Source: Megachile rotundata (Eukaryota > Arthropoda > Insecta > Hymenoptera > Megachilidae). Taken from it: a stretch of DNA of 64,000 nt. The position numbers were made by a program, and so were the translations under genes. Below the pieces are notes generated by a model. It did no database searches. It had not been told where the DNA came from and saw only the letters and a program-made list of their open reading frames with translations. Positions 29,720 through 45,445 of the stretch are shown here, piece by piece; the first letter of the stretch is position 1, and each line of letters begins with the position of its first letter. The stretch covers positions 124,001 through 188,000 of the forward strand of contig NC_134991.1 in NCBI RefSeq assembly GCF_050947335.1, in the 5' to 3' direction.

Positions 29720-30191
29720 ACACACTCTCAATCACGCAATCCCAGTCACACAATCCCAATTACACAATCATAATCACACAATCACAATCTCACAATCACA
29801 ATCACACAATCAGAATCACAGAATCACACAATCGCAATCACACAATCGCAATCACACAATCGCAATCACACAACCGCAATCACACAACCACAATCACACA
29901 ACCACAATCATACAACCACAATCACACAACCACAATCACACAACCACAATCACACAACCACAATCATACAACCACAATCACATAATCACAATCACACACT
30001 CTCAACCACACAATCACAATGACACAATCACACAATTGCAATCACACAATCGCAATCACACTATCGCAGTCACACAATCGCAGTCGCACAATCACAGTCG
30101 CACAATCACAGTCGCACAATCACAGTTACACAATCACAGTCACACAATCACAGTCACACAATCACAGTCACACAATCACAGTCACACAATT
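29720..30191 (+). repeat. I3b-S14C-I4 cassette
   Basis: I3b CGCAATCCC 29735 and I4 ATG 30019 (284 bp). I4 ends in ACACAATT at 30184-30191, the form that leads to S8 rather than to I2. One ACAGTT unit lies near 30122. Confidence 0.9.
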
Positions 30192-31293
30192 ACACAATCA
30201 CACAATCACACAATCACTCAATCACACAATCACACAGTCACACAATCACACAATCACACAATCACACAAACACACAATCACACAATCACGCAACCACGCA
30301 ATCACGCAACCAGGCAATCACGCAATCACGCAATCACACAATCGCGCAATCACACAATCACACAATCACACAATCACACAATCACACAATCAAACAATCA
30401 CACAATCACACAATCACACAATCACACAATCACACAATCACACAATCACACAATCTCACAATCACACAATCACACAATCACACAATCACACAATCACACA
30501 ATCACACAATCACACAATCACACAATCACACAACCACACAATCACGCAACCAGGCAATCACGCAATCACGCAATCACGCAATCACGCAATCACGCAATCA
30601 CTCAATCACACAATCACACAGTCACACAATCACACAATCACACAATCACACAAACACACAATCACACAATCACACAACCACGCAATCACGCAACCAGGCA
30701 ATCACGCAATCACGCAATCACACAATCACGCAATCACACAATCAAACAATCACACAATCAAACAATCACACAATCACACAATCACACAATCACACAATGA
30801 CACAATCACACAATCACAATCACACAATCAAACAATCACACAATCACACAATCACACAATCACACAATCACACAATCACACAATCACACAATCACACAAT
30901 CACACAATCACAATCACACAATCACAATCACACAATCACAATCACACAATCACAATCACACAATCACAATCACACAATCACAATCACACAATCACAATCA
31001 CACAATCACAATCACACAATCACAATCACACAATCACAATCACACAATCACAATCACACAATCACAATCACACAATCACAATCACACAATCACAATCACA
31101 CAATCACAATCACACAATCACAATCACACAATCACAATCACACAATCACAATCACACAATCACAATCACACAATCACAATCACACAATCACAATCACACA
31201 ATCACAATCACACAATCACAATCACACAATCACAATCACACAATCACAATCACACAATCACAATCACACAATCACAATCACACAATCACAATC
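30192..31293 (+). repeat. S8/S8G with N, then S14
   Basis: The ACTCAATC trio occurs twice (near 30214 and 30598). Three AGGCAATC-led S8G patches lie near 30290, 30545 and 30690, with a GCGCAATC near 30343. N is at 30797, and S14 from about 30911. The first part matches 34040-34740 at offset 3848. Confidence 0.87.
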
Positions 31294-32413
31294 ACACACT
31301 CTCAGTCACACAATTGCAGTCACACAATCCCAAACCGACAATCCCAATCATACAATCACAATCACACAATCACACAATCACAATCACACAATCACAATCA
31401 CACAATCACAATCACACAATCACAATCACACAATCACAATCACACAATCACAATCACACAATCACAATCACACAATCACAATCACACAATCACAATCACA
31501 CAATCACAATCACACAATCACAATCACACAATCACAATCACACAATCACAATCACACAATCACAATCACACAATCACAATCACACAATCACAATCACACA
31601 ATCACAATCACACAATCACAATCACACAATCACAATCACACAATCACAATCACACAATCACAATCACACAATCACAATCACACACACTCAATCACACAAT
31701 TGCAGTCACACAATCCCAAACCGACAATCCCAATCACACAATCACAATCACACAATCACACAATCACAATCACACAATCACAATCACACACTCTCAATCA
31801 CACAATCACAATGACACAATCACACAATTGCAATCACACAATCGCAATCACACTATCGCAGTCACACAATCGCAGTCGCACAATCACAGTCGCACAATCA
31901 CAGTCACACAATCACAGTCACACAATCACAGTCACACAATCACAGTCACACAATCACAGTCACACAATCACACAATCACACAATCACACAATCACAATCA
32001 CACAATCACAATCACAAAATCACAATCACACACTCTCAATCACGCAATCCCAGTCACACAATCCCAATTACACAATCACAAACACACAATCACAATCTCA
32101 CAATCACAATCACACAATCAGAATCACAGAATCACACAATTGCAATCACACAATCGCAATCACACAATCGCAATCACACAATCGCAATCACACAACCGCA
32201 ATCACACAACCACAATCACACAACCACAATCATACAACCACAATCACACAACCACGATCACACAACCACCATCACACAACCACAATCACACAACCACAAT
32301 CACACAACCACAATCACACAACCACAATCACACACCCACAATCACACAACCACAATCACACAACCACAATCACACAACCACAATCACACAACCACAATCA
32401 CACAACCACAATC
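31294..32413 (+). repeat. Cassette I2-S14-I2-I4-I3a-S14C
   Basis: I2 with TCAGTC at its head (core 31329) and a second I2 (core 31715), spaced 386 bp. I4 ATG 31811, I3a 32043. S14C 32190-32413 (16 units) with ACACACCC at 32330-32337. The TCAGTC head is shared only with 35098. Confidence 0.9.
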
Positions 32414-33567
32414 ACACAATCACAATCACACAATCACAATCACACAATCACAATCACACAATCACAATCACACAATCACAATCACACAATCACAATCACA
32501 CAATCACAATCACACAATCACAATCACACAATCACAATCACACAATCACAATCACACAATCACACAATCACACAATCACACAATCACACAATCACACAGT
32601 CGCACAATCACACAATCGCTCAATCACACAATCACACAATCACACAATCACACAATCACACAATCACACAATCACACAATCACACAATCACACAATCACA
32701 CAATCACACAATCACACAATCACACAATCACACAATCACACAATCACACAATCACACAATCACACAATCAAACAATCACACAATCACACAATCACACAAT
32801 CACACAATGACACAATCACACAATCACAATCACACAATCACACAATCACACAATCACACAATCACACAATCACACAATCACAATCACACAATCACAATCA
32901 CACAATCACAATCACACAATCACAATCACACAATCACAATCACAATCACACAATCACAATCACACAATCACAATCACACAATCACAATCACACAATCACA
33001 ATCACACAATCACAATCACACAATCACAATCACACAATCACAATCACACAATCACAATCACACAATCACAATCACACAATCACAATCACACAATCACAAT
33101 CACACAATCACAATCACACAATCACAATCACACAATCAAAATCACACAATCACAATCACACAATCACAATCACACAATCACAATCACACAATCACAATCA
33201 CACAATCACAATCACACAATCACAATCACACAATCACAATCACACAATCACAATCACACAATCACAATCACACAATCACAATCACACAATCACAATCACA
33301 CAATCACAGAATCACAATCACACAATCACAATCACACAATCACACAATCACACAATCACACAATCACACAATCACACAGTCGCACAATCACACAATCGCA
33401 CAATCACACAATCACACAATCACACAATCACACAATCACACAATCACACAATCACACAATCACACAATCACACAATCACACAATCACACAATCACACAAT
33501 CACACAATCACACAATCACACAATCACACAATCACAATCACACAATCACAATCACAAAATCACAATC
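32414..33567 (+). repeat. S14, S8 with N, S14, S8 linker
   Basis: N ATG 32807. S14 after it has a 6-mer slip near 32940 and AAAATC near 33139. ACAGAATC near 33305 starts the S8 part. Confidence 0.87.
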
Positions 33568-34039
33568 ACACACTCTCAATCACGCAATCCCAGTCACACA
33601 ATCCCAATTACACAATCATAATCACACAATCACAATCTCACAATCACAATCACACAATCAGAATCACAGAATCACACAATCGCAATCACACAATCGCAAT
33701 CACACAATCGCAATCACACAACCGCAATCACACAACCACAATCACACAACCACAATCATACAACCACAATCACACAACCACAATCACACAACCACAATCA
33801 CACAACCACAATCATACAACCACAATCACATAATCACAATCACACACTCTCAACCACACAATCACAATGACACAATCACACAATTGCAATCACACAATCG
33901 CAATCACACTATCGCAGTCACACAATCGCAGTCGCACAATCACAGTCGCACAATCACAGTCGCACAATCACAGTCACACAATCACAGTCACACAATCACA
34001 GTCACACAATCACAGTCACACAATCACAGTCACACAATT
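33568..34039 (+). repeat. I3b-S14C-I4 cassette
   Basis: I3b 33583 and I4 ATG 33867, exactly 3848 bp after the previous pair. Ends in ACACAATT. Confidence 0.9.
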
Positions 34040-35097
34040 ACACAATCACACAATCACACAATCACTCAATCACACAATCACACAGTCACACAATCACACA
34101 ATCACACAATCACACAAACACACAATCACACAATCACACAACCACGCAATCACGCAACCAGGCAATCACGCAATCACGCAATCACACAATCACGCAATCA
34201 CACAATCACACAATCACACAATCACACAATCACACAATCAAACAATCACACAATCACACAATCACACAATCACACAATCACACAATCACACAATCACACA
34301 ATCTCACAATCACACAATCACACAATCACACAATCACACAATCACACAATCACACAATCACACAATCACACAATCACACAACCACACAATCACGCAACCA
34401 GGCAATCACGCAATCACGCAATCACGCAATCACGCAATCACGCAATCACTCAATCACACAATCACACAGTCACACAATCACACAATCACACAATCACACA
34501 AACACACAATCACACAATCACACAACCACGCAATCACGCAACCAGGCAATCACGCAATCACGCAATCACACAATCACGCAATCACACAATCAAACAATCA
34601 CACAATCAAACAATCACACAATCACACAATCACACAATCACACAATGACACAATCACACAATCACAATCACACAATCAAACAATCACACAATCACACAAT
34701 CACACAATCACACAATCACACAATCACACAATCACACAATCACAATCACACAATCACAATCACACAATCACAATCACACAATCACAATCACACAATCACA
34801 ATCACACAATCACAATCACACAATCACAATCACACAATCACAATCACACAATCACAATCACACAATCACAATCACACAATCACAATCACACAATCACAAT
34901 CACACAATCACAATCACACAATCACAATCACACAATCACAATCACACAATCACAATCACACAATCACAATCACACAATCACAATCACACAATCACAATCA
35001 CACAATCACAATCACACAATCACAATCACACAATCACAATCACACAATCACAATCACACAATCACAATCACACAATCACAATCACACAATCACAATC
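34040..35097 (+). repeat. S8/S8G with N, then S14
   Basis: Copy of 30192-31293: two trios, three S8G patches, N (ATG 34645), then about 25 14-mers. Confidence 0.88.
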
Positions 35098-36133
35098 ACA
35101 CACTCTCAGTCACACAATTGCAGTCACACAATCCCAAACCGACAATCCCAATCATACAATCACAATCACACAATCACACAATCACAATCACACAATCACA
35201 ATCACACAATCACAATCACACAATCACAATCACACAATCACAATCACACAATCACAATCACACAATCACAATCACACAATCACAATCACACAATCACAAT
35301 CACACAATCACAATCACACAATCACAATCACACAATCACAATCGCACAATCACAATCACACAATCACAATCACACAATCACAATCACACAATCACAATCA
35401 CACAATCACAATCACACACACTCAATCACACAATTGCAGTCACACAATCCCAAACCGACAATCCCAATCACACAATCACAATCACACAATCACACAATCA
35501 CAATCACACAATCACAATCACACACTCTCAATCACACAATCACAATGACACAATCACACAATTGCAATCACACAATCGCAATCACACTATCGCAGTCACA
35601 CAATCGCAGTCGCACAATCACAGTCGCACAATCACAGTCACACAATCACAGTCACACAATCACAGTCACACAATCACAGTCACACAATCACAGTCACACA
35701 ATCACACAATCACACAATCACACAATCACAATCACACAATCACAATCACAAAATCACAATCACACACTCTCAATCACGCAATCCCAGTCACACAATCCCA
35801 ATTACACAATCACAAACACACAATCACAATCTCACAATCACAATCACACAATCAGAATCACAGAATCACACAATTGCAATCACACAATCGCAATCACACA
35901 ATCGCAATCACACAATCGCAATCACACAACCGCAATCACACAACCACAATCACACAACCACAATCATACAACCACAATCACACAACCACGATCACACAAC
36001 CACCATCACACAACCACAATCACACAACCACAATCACACAACCACAATCACACAACCACAATCACACACCCACAATCACACAACCACAATCACACAACCA
36101 CAATCACACAACCACAATCACACAACCACAATC
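35098..36133 (+). repeat. Cassette I2-S14-I2-I4-I3a-S14C
   Basis: I2 cores 35133 (TCAGTC head) and 35449, spaced 316 bp. One GCACAATC variant lies near 35344 inside the S14. I4 ATG 35545, I3a 35777. S14C 35924-36133 (15 units) with ACACACCC at 36064-36071. Confidence 0.9.
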
Positions 36134-36770
36134 ACACAATCACAATCACACAATCACAATCACACAATCACAATCACACAATCACAATCACACAATCACA
36201 ATCACACAATCACAATCACACAATCACAATCACACAATCACAATCACACAATCACAATCACACAATCACAGAATCACAATCACACAATCACAATCACACA
36301 ATCACACAATCACACAATCACACAATCACACAATCACACAGTCGCACAATCACACAATCGCTCAATCACACAATCACACAATCACACAATCACACAATCA
36401 CACAATCACACAATCACACAATCACACAATCACACAATCACACAATCACACAATCACACAATCACACAATCACACAATCACACAATCACACAATAACACA
36501 ATCACACAATCACACAATCACACAATCACACAATCACACAATCACACAATCACACAATCACACAATCACACAATCACACAATCACACAATCACACAATCA
36601 CACAATCACACAATCACACAATCACACAATCACACAATCACACAATCACACAATCAAACAATCACACAATCACACAATCACACAATCACACAATGACACA
36701 ATCACACAATCACAATCACACAATCACACAATCACACAATCACACAATCACACAATCACACAATCACAAT
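36134..36770 (+). repeat. S14 then long S8 with N
   Basis: S14 with ACAGAATC near 36268, then S8 with GCTCAATC near 36359, an ACACAATA module near 36486 and N (ATG 36693). Confidence 0.88.
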
Positions 36771-38183
36771 CACACAATCACAATCACACAATCACAATCA
36801 CACAATCACAATCACACAATCACAATCACAATCACACAATCACAATCACACAATCACAATCACACAATCACACAATCACAATCACACAATCACAATCACA
36901 CAATCACAATCACACAATCACAATCACACAATCACAATCATACAATCACACAATCACACAATCACACAATCACACAATCACACAATCACACAATCAACCA
37001 ATCACACAATCACACAATCACACAATCACACAATCACACAATCACACAATCACAGAATCACACAATAACACAATCACACAATAACACAATCACACAATCA
37101 CACAATCACACAATCACACAATCACACAATCACACAATCACACAATCACACAATCACGCAATCACGCAATCACACAATCACGCAATCACACAATCACACA
37201 ATCACACAATCACACAATCACACAATCAAACAATCACACAATCACACAATCACACAATCACACAATCACACAATCACACAATCACACAATCTCACAATCA
37301 CACAATCACACCATCACACAATCACACAATCACACAATCACACAATCACACAATCACACAATCACACAATCACACAATCACGCAACCAGGCAATCACGCA
37401 ATCACGCAATCACGCAATCACGCAATCACGCAATCACGCAAACACGCAATCACGCAAACACGCAATCACGCAATCACGCAGTCACACAATCACGCAATCA
37501 CGCAATCACGCAATCGCGCAATCACGCAATCACGCAATCACAAACACACAATCACAATCACACAATCACAATCACACAATCACAATCACACAATCACAAT
37601 CACACAATCACAATCACACAATCACAATCACACAATCACAATCACACAATCACAATCACACAATCACAATCACACAATCACAATCACACAATCACAATCA
37701 CACAATCACAATCACACAATCACAATCACACAATCACAATCACACAATCACAATCACACAATCACAATCACACAATCACAATCACACAATCAAAATCACA
37801 CAATCACAATCACACAATCACAATCACACAATCACAATCACACAATCACAATCACACAATCACAATCACACAATCACAATCACACAATCACAATCACACA
37901 ATCACAATCACACAATCACAATCACACAATCACAATCACACAATCACAATCACACAATCACAATCACACAATCACAATCACACAATCACAATCACACAAT
38001 CACAGAATCACAATCACACAATCACAATCACACAATCACACAATCACACAATCACACAATCACACAGTCGCACAATCACACAATCGCACAATCACACAAT
38101 CACACAATCACACAATCACACAATCACACAATCACACAATCACACAATCACAATCACACAATCACAATCACAAAATCACAATC
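36771..38183 (+). repeat. Chimeric S14, S8, S8G, S14
   Basis: S14 after N passes straight into ATACAATC at 36940-36947, the normal tail of an I1 island, but the I1 body is missing. S8 follows with two ACACAATA modules near 37066 and 37080. S8G spans about 37378-37540 with a private GCGCAATC near 37513, then a long S14 with AAAATC near 37793 and S8 to I3b. Confidence 0.86.
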
Positions 38184-39391
38184 GCACACTCTCAATCACG
38201 CAATCCCAGTCACACAATCCCAATTACACAATCATAATCACACAATCACAATCTCACAATCACAATCACACAATCAGAATCACAGAATCACACAATCGCA
38301 ATCACACAATCGCAATCACACAATCGCAATCACACAACCGCAATCACACAACCACAATCACACAACCACAATCATACAACCACAATCACACAACCACAAT
38401 CACACAACCACAATCACACAACCACAATCATACAACCACAATCACATAATCACAATCACACACTCTCAACCACACAATCACAATGACACAATCACACAAT
38501 TGCAATCACACAATCGCAATCACACTATCGCAGTCACACAATCGCAGTCGCACAATCACAGTCGCACAATCACAGTCGCACAATCACAGTCACACAATCA
38601 CAGTCACACAATCACAGTCACACAATCACAGTCACACAATTACACAATCACACACACTCAATCACACAATTGCAGTCACACAATCCCAAACCGACAATCC
38701 CAATCACACAATCACAATCACACAATCACACAATCACACAATCACAATCACACAATCACAATCACACACTCTCAATCACACAATCACAATGACACAATCA
38801 CACAATTGCAATCACACAATCGCAATCACACTATCGCAGTCACACAATCGCAGTCGCACAATCACAGTCGCACAATCACAGTCACACAATCACAGTCACA
38901 CAATCACAGTCACACAATCACAGTCACACAATCACAGTCACACAATCACACAATCACACAATCACACAATCACAATCACACAATCACAATCACAAAATCA
39001 CAATCACACACTCTCAATCACGCAATCCCAGTCACACAATCCCAATTACACAATCACAAACACACAATCACAATCTCACAATCACAATCACACAATCAGA
39101 ATCACAGAATCACACAATTGCAATCACACAATCGCAATCACACAATCGCAATCACACAATCGCAATCACACAACCGCAATCACACAACCACAATCACACA
39201 ACCACAATCATACAACCACAATCACACAACCACGATCACACAACCACCATCACACAACCACAATCACACAACCACAATCACACAACCACAATAACACAAC
39301 CACAATCACACAACCACAATCACACAACCACAATCACACAACCACAATCACACAACCACAATCACACAACCACAATCACACAACCACAATC
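38184..39391 (+). repeat. Cassette I3b-S14C-I4-I2-I4-I3a-S14C
   Basis: I3b starts with GCACACTC (CGCAATCCC 38199). I4 ATG 38483, I2 core 38685, I4 ATG 38789 (104 bp from the core, one 8-mer more than usual), I3a 39021. S14C 39168-39391 (16 units) has an ACAATA unit near 39288 and no ACACACCC. Confidence 0.9.
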
Positions 39392-39581
39392 ACACAATCA
39401 CAATCACACAATCACAATCACACAATCACAATCACACAATCACAATCACACAATCACAATCACACAATCACAATCACACAATCACAATCACACAATCACA
39501 ATCACACAATCACAATCACACAATCACAATCACACAATCACAATCACACAATCACAATCACACAATCACAATCACACAATC
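39392..39581 (+). repeat. S14 array
   Basis: About 13 14-mers between S14C and I1. Confidence 0.88.
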
Positions 39582-39821
39582 TCAATCACACAATCACACA
39601 ATTGGAATCACACAATCGCAACCACACAAAAGCAGTCGCACAATCACAGTTGCACAATCGCAGCCGCGCAATCACAGTCACGCAATCACAGTCACGCAAT
39701 CACACAATTGCAATCACACAATCGCAATCACACTATCGCAGTCACACAATCGCAGTCACACAATCACAGTCGCACAATCACAATCACACAATCACAATCA
39801 CACAATCACAATCATACAATC
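39582..39821 (+). repeat. I1 island, TTGGAATC subfamily, copy 6
   Basis: 240 bp, with AAAAGCAG at 39628-39635. Confidence 0.92.
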
Positions 39822-40255
39822 ACACAATCACACAATCACACAATCACACAATCACACAATCACACAATCAACCAATCACACAATCACACAATCACACAAT
39901 CACACAATCACACAATCACACAATCACACAATCACAGAATCACACAATAACACAATCACACAATCACACAATCACACAATCACACAATCACACAATCACA
40001 CAATCACGCAATCACGCAATCACGCAATCACGCAATCACACAATCACGCAATCACACAATCACACAATCACACAATCACACAATCACACAATCACACAAT
40101 CAAACAATCACACAATCACACAATCACACAATCACACAATCACACAATCACACAATCACACAATCTCACAATCACACAATCACACAATCACACAATCACA
40201 CAATCACACAATCACACAATCACAATCACACAATCACAATCACAAAATCACAATC
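39822..40255 (+). repeat. S8 array
   Basis: 8-mers with ACCAATC near 39871, ACAGAATC near 39934, four ACGCAATC near 40006-40037 and AAACAATC near 40102. It goes straight to I3b, skipping S8G, S14 and I2. Confidence 0.88.
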
Positions 40256-41427
40256 ACACACTCTCAATCACGCAATCCCAGTCACACAATCCCAATTACA
40301 CAATCATAATCACACAATCACAATCTCACAATCACAATCACACAATCAGAATCACAGAATCACACAATCGCAATCACACAATCGCAATCACACAATCGCA
40401 ATCACACAACCGCAATCACACAACCACAATCACACAACCACAATCATACAACCACAATCACACAACCACAATCACACAACCACAATCACACAACCACAAT
40501 CATACAACCACAATCACATAATCACAATCACACACTCTCAACCACACAATCACAATGACACAATCACACAATTGCAATCACACAATCGCAATCACACTAT
40601 CGCAGTCACACAATCGCAGTCGCACAATCACAGTCGCACAATCACAGTCGCACAATCACAGTCACACAATCACAGTCACACAATCACAGTCACACAATCA
40701 CAGTCACACAATTACACAATCACACACACTCAATCACACAATTGCAGTCACACAATCCCAAACCGACAATCCCAATCACACAATCACAATCACACAATCA
40801 CACAATCACAATCACACAATCACAATCACACACTCTCAATCACACAATCACAATGACACAATCACACAATTGCAATCACACAATCGCAATCACACTATCG
40901 CAGTCACACAATCGCAGTCGCACAATCACAGTCGCACAATCACAGTCACACAATCACAGTCACACAATCACAGTCACACAATCACAGTCACACAATCACA
41001 GTCACACAATCACACAATCACACAATCACACAATCACAATCACACAATCACAATCACAAAATCACAATCACACACTCTCAATCACGCAATCCCAGTCACA
41101 CAATCCCAATTACACAATCACAAACACACAATCACAATCTCACAATCACAATCACACAATCAGAATCACAGAATCACACAATTGCAATCACACAATCGCA
41201 ATCACACAATCGCAATCACACAATCGCAATCACACAACCGCAATCACACAACCACAATCACACAACCACAATCATACAACCACAATCACACAACCACGAT
41301 CACACAACCACCATCACACAACCACAATCACACAACCACAATCACACAACCACAATCACACAACCACAATCACACAACCACAATCACACAACCACAATCA
41401 CACAACCACAATCACACAACCACAATC
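40256..41427 (+). repeat. Cassette I3b-S14C-I4-I2-I4-I3a-S14C
   Basis: I3b 40271, I4 ATG 40555, I2 core 40757, I4 ATG 40853, I3a 41085. S14C 41232-41427 is 14 units without ACACACCC. Confidence 0.9.
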
Positions 41428-41827
41428 ACACAATCACAATCACACAATCACAATCACACAATCACAATCACACAATCACAATCACACAATCACAATCACA
41501 CAATCACAATCACACAATCACAATCACACAATCACAATCACACAATCACAATCACACAATCACAATCACACAATCACAATCACACAATCACAATCACACA
41601 ATCACAATCACACAATCACAATCACACAATCACAATCACACAATCACAATCACACAATCACAATCACACAATCACAATCACACAATCACAATCACACAAT
41701 CACAATCACACAATCACAATCACACAATCACAATCACACAATCACAATCACACAATCACAATCACACAATCACAATCACACAATCACAATCACACAATCA
41801 CAATCACACAATCACAATCACACAATC
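41428..41827 (+). repeat. S14 array
   Basis: About 28 perfect 14-mers into I1. Confidence 0.88.
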
Positions 41828-42067
41828 TCAATCACACAATCACACAATTGGAATCACACAATCGCAACCACACAAAAGCAGTCGCACAATCACAGTTGCA
41901 CAATCGCAGCCGCGCAATCACAGTCACGCAATCACAGTCACGCAATCACACAATTGCAATCACACAATCGCAATCACACTATCGCAGTCACACAATCGCA
42001 GTCACACAATCACAGTCGCACAATCACAATCACACAATCACAATCACACAATCACAATCATACAATC
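41828..42067 (+). repeat. I1 island, TTGGAATC subfamily, copy 7
   Basis: 240 bp, with AAAAGCAG at 41874-41881; 2246 bp after the previous I1. Confidence 0.92.
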
Positions 42068-42955
42068 ACACAATCACACAATCACACAATCAACCAATCA
42101 CACAATCACACAATCACACAATCACACAATCACACAATCACACAATCACAGAATCACACAATAACACAATCACACAATCACACAATCACACAATCACACA
42201 ATCACACAATCACACAATCACACAATCACACAATCACGCAATCACGCAATCACACAATCACGCAATCACACAATCACACAATCACACAATCACACAATCA
42301 CACAATCACACAATCACACAATCTCACAATCACACAATCACACAATCACACAATCACACAATCACACAATCACACAATCACACAATCACACAATCACACA
42401 ACCACACAATCACGCAACCAGGCAATCACGCAATCACGCAATCACGCAATCACGCAATCACGCAATCACGCAAACACGCAATCACGCAAACACGCAATCA
42501 CGCAATCACGCAATCACACAATCACGCAATCACGCAATCACGCAATCACGCAATCACGCAATCACGCAATCACAATCACACAATCACAATCACACAATCA
42601 CAATCACACAATCACAATCACACAATCACAATCACACAATCACAATCACACAATCACAATCACACAATCACAATCACACAATCACAATCACACAATCACA
42701 ATCACACAATCACAATCACACAATCACAATCACACAATCACAATCACACAATCACAATCACACAATCACAATCACACAATCACAATCACACAATCACAAT
42801 CACACAATCACAATCACACAATCACAATCACACAATCACAATCACACAATCACAATCACACAATCACAATCACACAATCACAATCACACAATCACAATCA
42901 CACAATCACAATCACACAATCACAATCACACAATCACAATCACACAATCACAATC
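42068..42955 (+). repeat. S8, S8G, S14
   Basis: S8 with ACCAATC near 42093, S8G about 42410-42570, then about 27 14-mers. Confidence 0.88.
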
Positions 42956-44005
42956 ACACACTCTCAATCACACAATTGCAGTCACACAATCCCAAACCGA
43001 CAATCCCAATCATACAATCACAATCACACAATCACACAATCACAATCACACAATCACAATCACACAATCACAATCACACAATCACAATCACACAATCACA
43101 ATCACACAATCACAATCACACAATCACAATCACACAATCACAATCACACAATCACAATCACACAATCACAATCACACAATCACAATCACACAATCACAAT
43201 CACACAATCACAATCACACAATCACAATCACACAATCACAATCACACAATCACAATCACACAATCACAATCACACAATCACAATCACACACACTCAATCA
43301 CACAATTGCAGTCACACAATCCCAAACCGACAATCCCAATCACACAATCACAATCACACAATCACACAATCACAATCACACAATCACAATCACACACTCT
43401 CAATCACACAATCACAATGACACAATCACACAGTTGCAATCACACAATCGCAATCACACTATCGCAGTCACACAATCGCAGTCGCACAATCACAGTCGCA
43501 CAATCACAGTCACACAATCACGGTCACACAATCACAGTCACACAATCACAGTCACACAATCACAGTCACACAATCACACAATCACACAATCACACAATCA
43601 CAATCACACAATCACAATCACAAAATCACAATCACACACTCTCAATCACGCAATCCCAGTCACACAATCCCAATTACACAATCACAAACACACAATCACA
43701 ATCTCACAATCACAATCACACAATCAGAATCACAGAATCACACAATTGCAATCACACAATCGCAATCACACAATCGCAATCACACAATCGCAATCACACA
43801 ACCGCAATCACACAACCACAATCACACAACCACAATCATACAACCACAATCACACAACCACGATCACACAACCACCATCACACAACCACAATCACACAAC
43901 CACAATCACACAACCACAATCACACAACCACAATCACACACCCACAATCACACAACCACAATCACACAACCACAATCACACAACCACAATCACACAACCA
44001 CAATC
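42956..44005 (+). repeat. Cassette I2-S14-I2-I4-I3a-S14C
   Basis: I2 cores 42991 and 43321 (330 bp). I4 ATG 43417, with CAGTTGC in place of CAATTGC and one CGGTC unit near 43520. I3a 43649. S14C 43796-44005 (15 units) with ACACACCC at 43936-43943. Confidence 0.9.
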
Positions 44006-45445
44006 ACACAATCACAATCACACAATCACAATCACACAATCACAATCACACAATCACAATCACACAATCACAATCACACAATCACAATCACACAATCACA
44101 ATCACACAATCACAATCACACAATCACAATCACACAATCACAATCACACAATCACAATCACACAATCACAATCACACAATCACAATCACACAATCACAAT
44201 CACACAATCACAATCACACAATCACAATCACACAATAACAATCACACAATCACAATCACACAATCACAGAATCACAATCACACAATCACAATCACACAAT
44301 CACACAATCACACAATCACACAATCACACAGTCGCACAATCACACAATCGCTCAATCACACAATCACACAATCACACAATCACACAATCACACAATCACA
44401 CAATCACACAATCACACAATCACACAATCACACAATCACACAATCACACAATCACACAATCACACAATCACACAATCACACAATCACACAATAACACAAT
44501 CACACAATCACACAATCACACAATCACACAATCACACAATCACACAATCACACAATCACACAATCACACAATCACACAATCACACAATCACACAATCACA
44601 CAATCACACAATCACACAATCAAACAATCACACAATCACACAATCACACAATCACACAATGACACAATCACACAATCACAATCACACAATCACACAATCA
44701 CACAATCACACAATCACACAATCACACAATCACACAATCACACAATCACAATCACACAATCACAATCACACAATCACAATCACACAATCACAATCACAAT
44801 CACACAATCACAATCACACAATCACAATCACACAATCACAATCACACAATCACAATCACACAATCACAATCACACAATCACAATCACACAATCACAATCA
44901 CACAATCACAATCACACAATCAAAATCACACAATCACAATCACACAATCACAATCACACAATCACAATCACACAATCACAATCACACAATCACAATCACA
45001 CAATCACAATCACACAATCACAATCACACAATCACAATCACACAATCACAATCACACAATCACAATCACACAATCACAATCACACAATCACAATCACACA
45101 ATCACAATCACACAATCACAATCACACAATCACAATCACACAATCACAATCACACAATCACAGAATCACAATCACACAATCACAATCACACAATCACACA
45201 ATCACACAATCACACAATCACACAATCACACAATCACACAGTCGCACAATCACACAATCGCACAATCACACAATCACACAATCACACAATCACACAATCA
45301 CACAATCACACAATCACACAATCACACAATCACACAATCACACAATCACACAATCACACAATCACACAATCACACAATCACACAATCACACAATCACACA
45401 ATCACACAATCACAATCACACAATCACAATCACAAAATCACAATC
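44006..45445 (+). repeat. S14, S8 with N, S14, S8 linker
   Basis: S14 with one ACACAATA module near 44230, ACAGAATC near 44267, S8 with an ACACAATA near 44486, N (ATG 44659), S14 with a 6-mer slip near 44793 and AAAATC near 44922, then S8. Confidence 0.87.
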
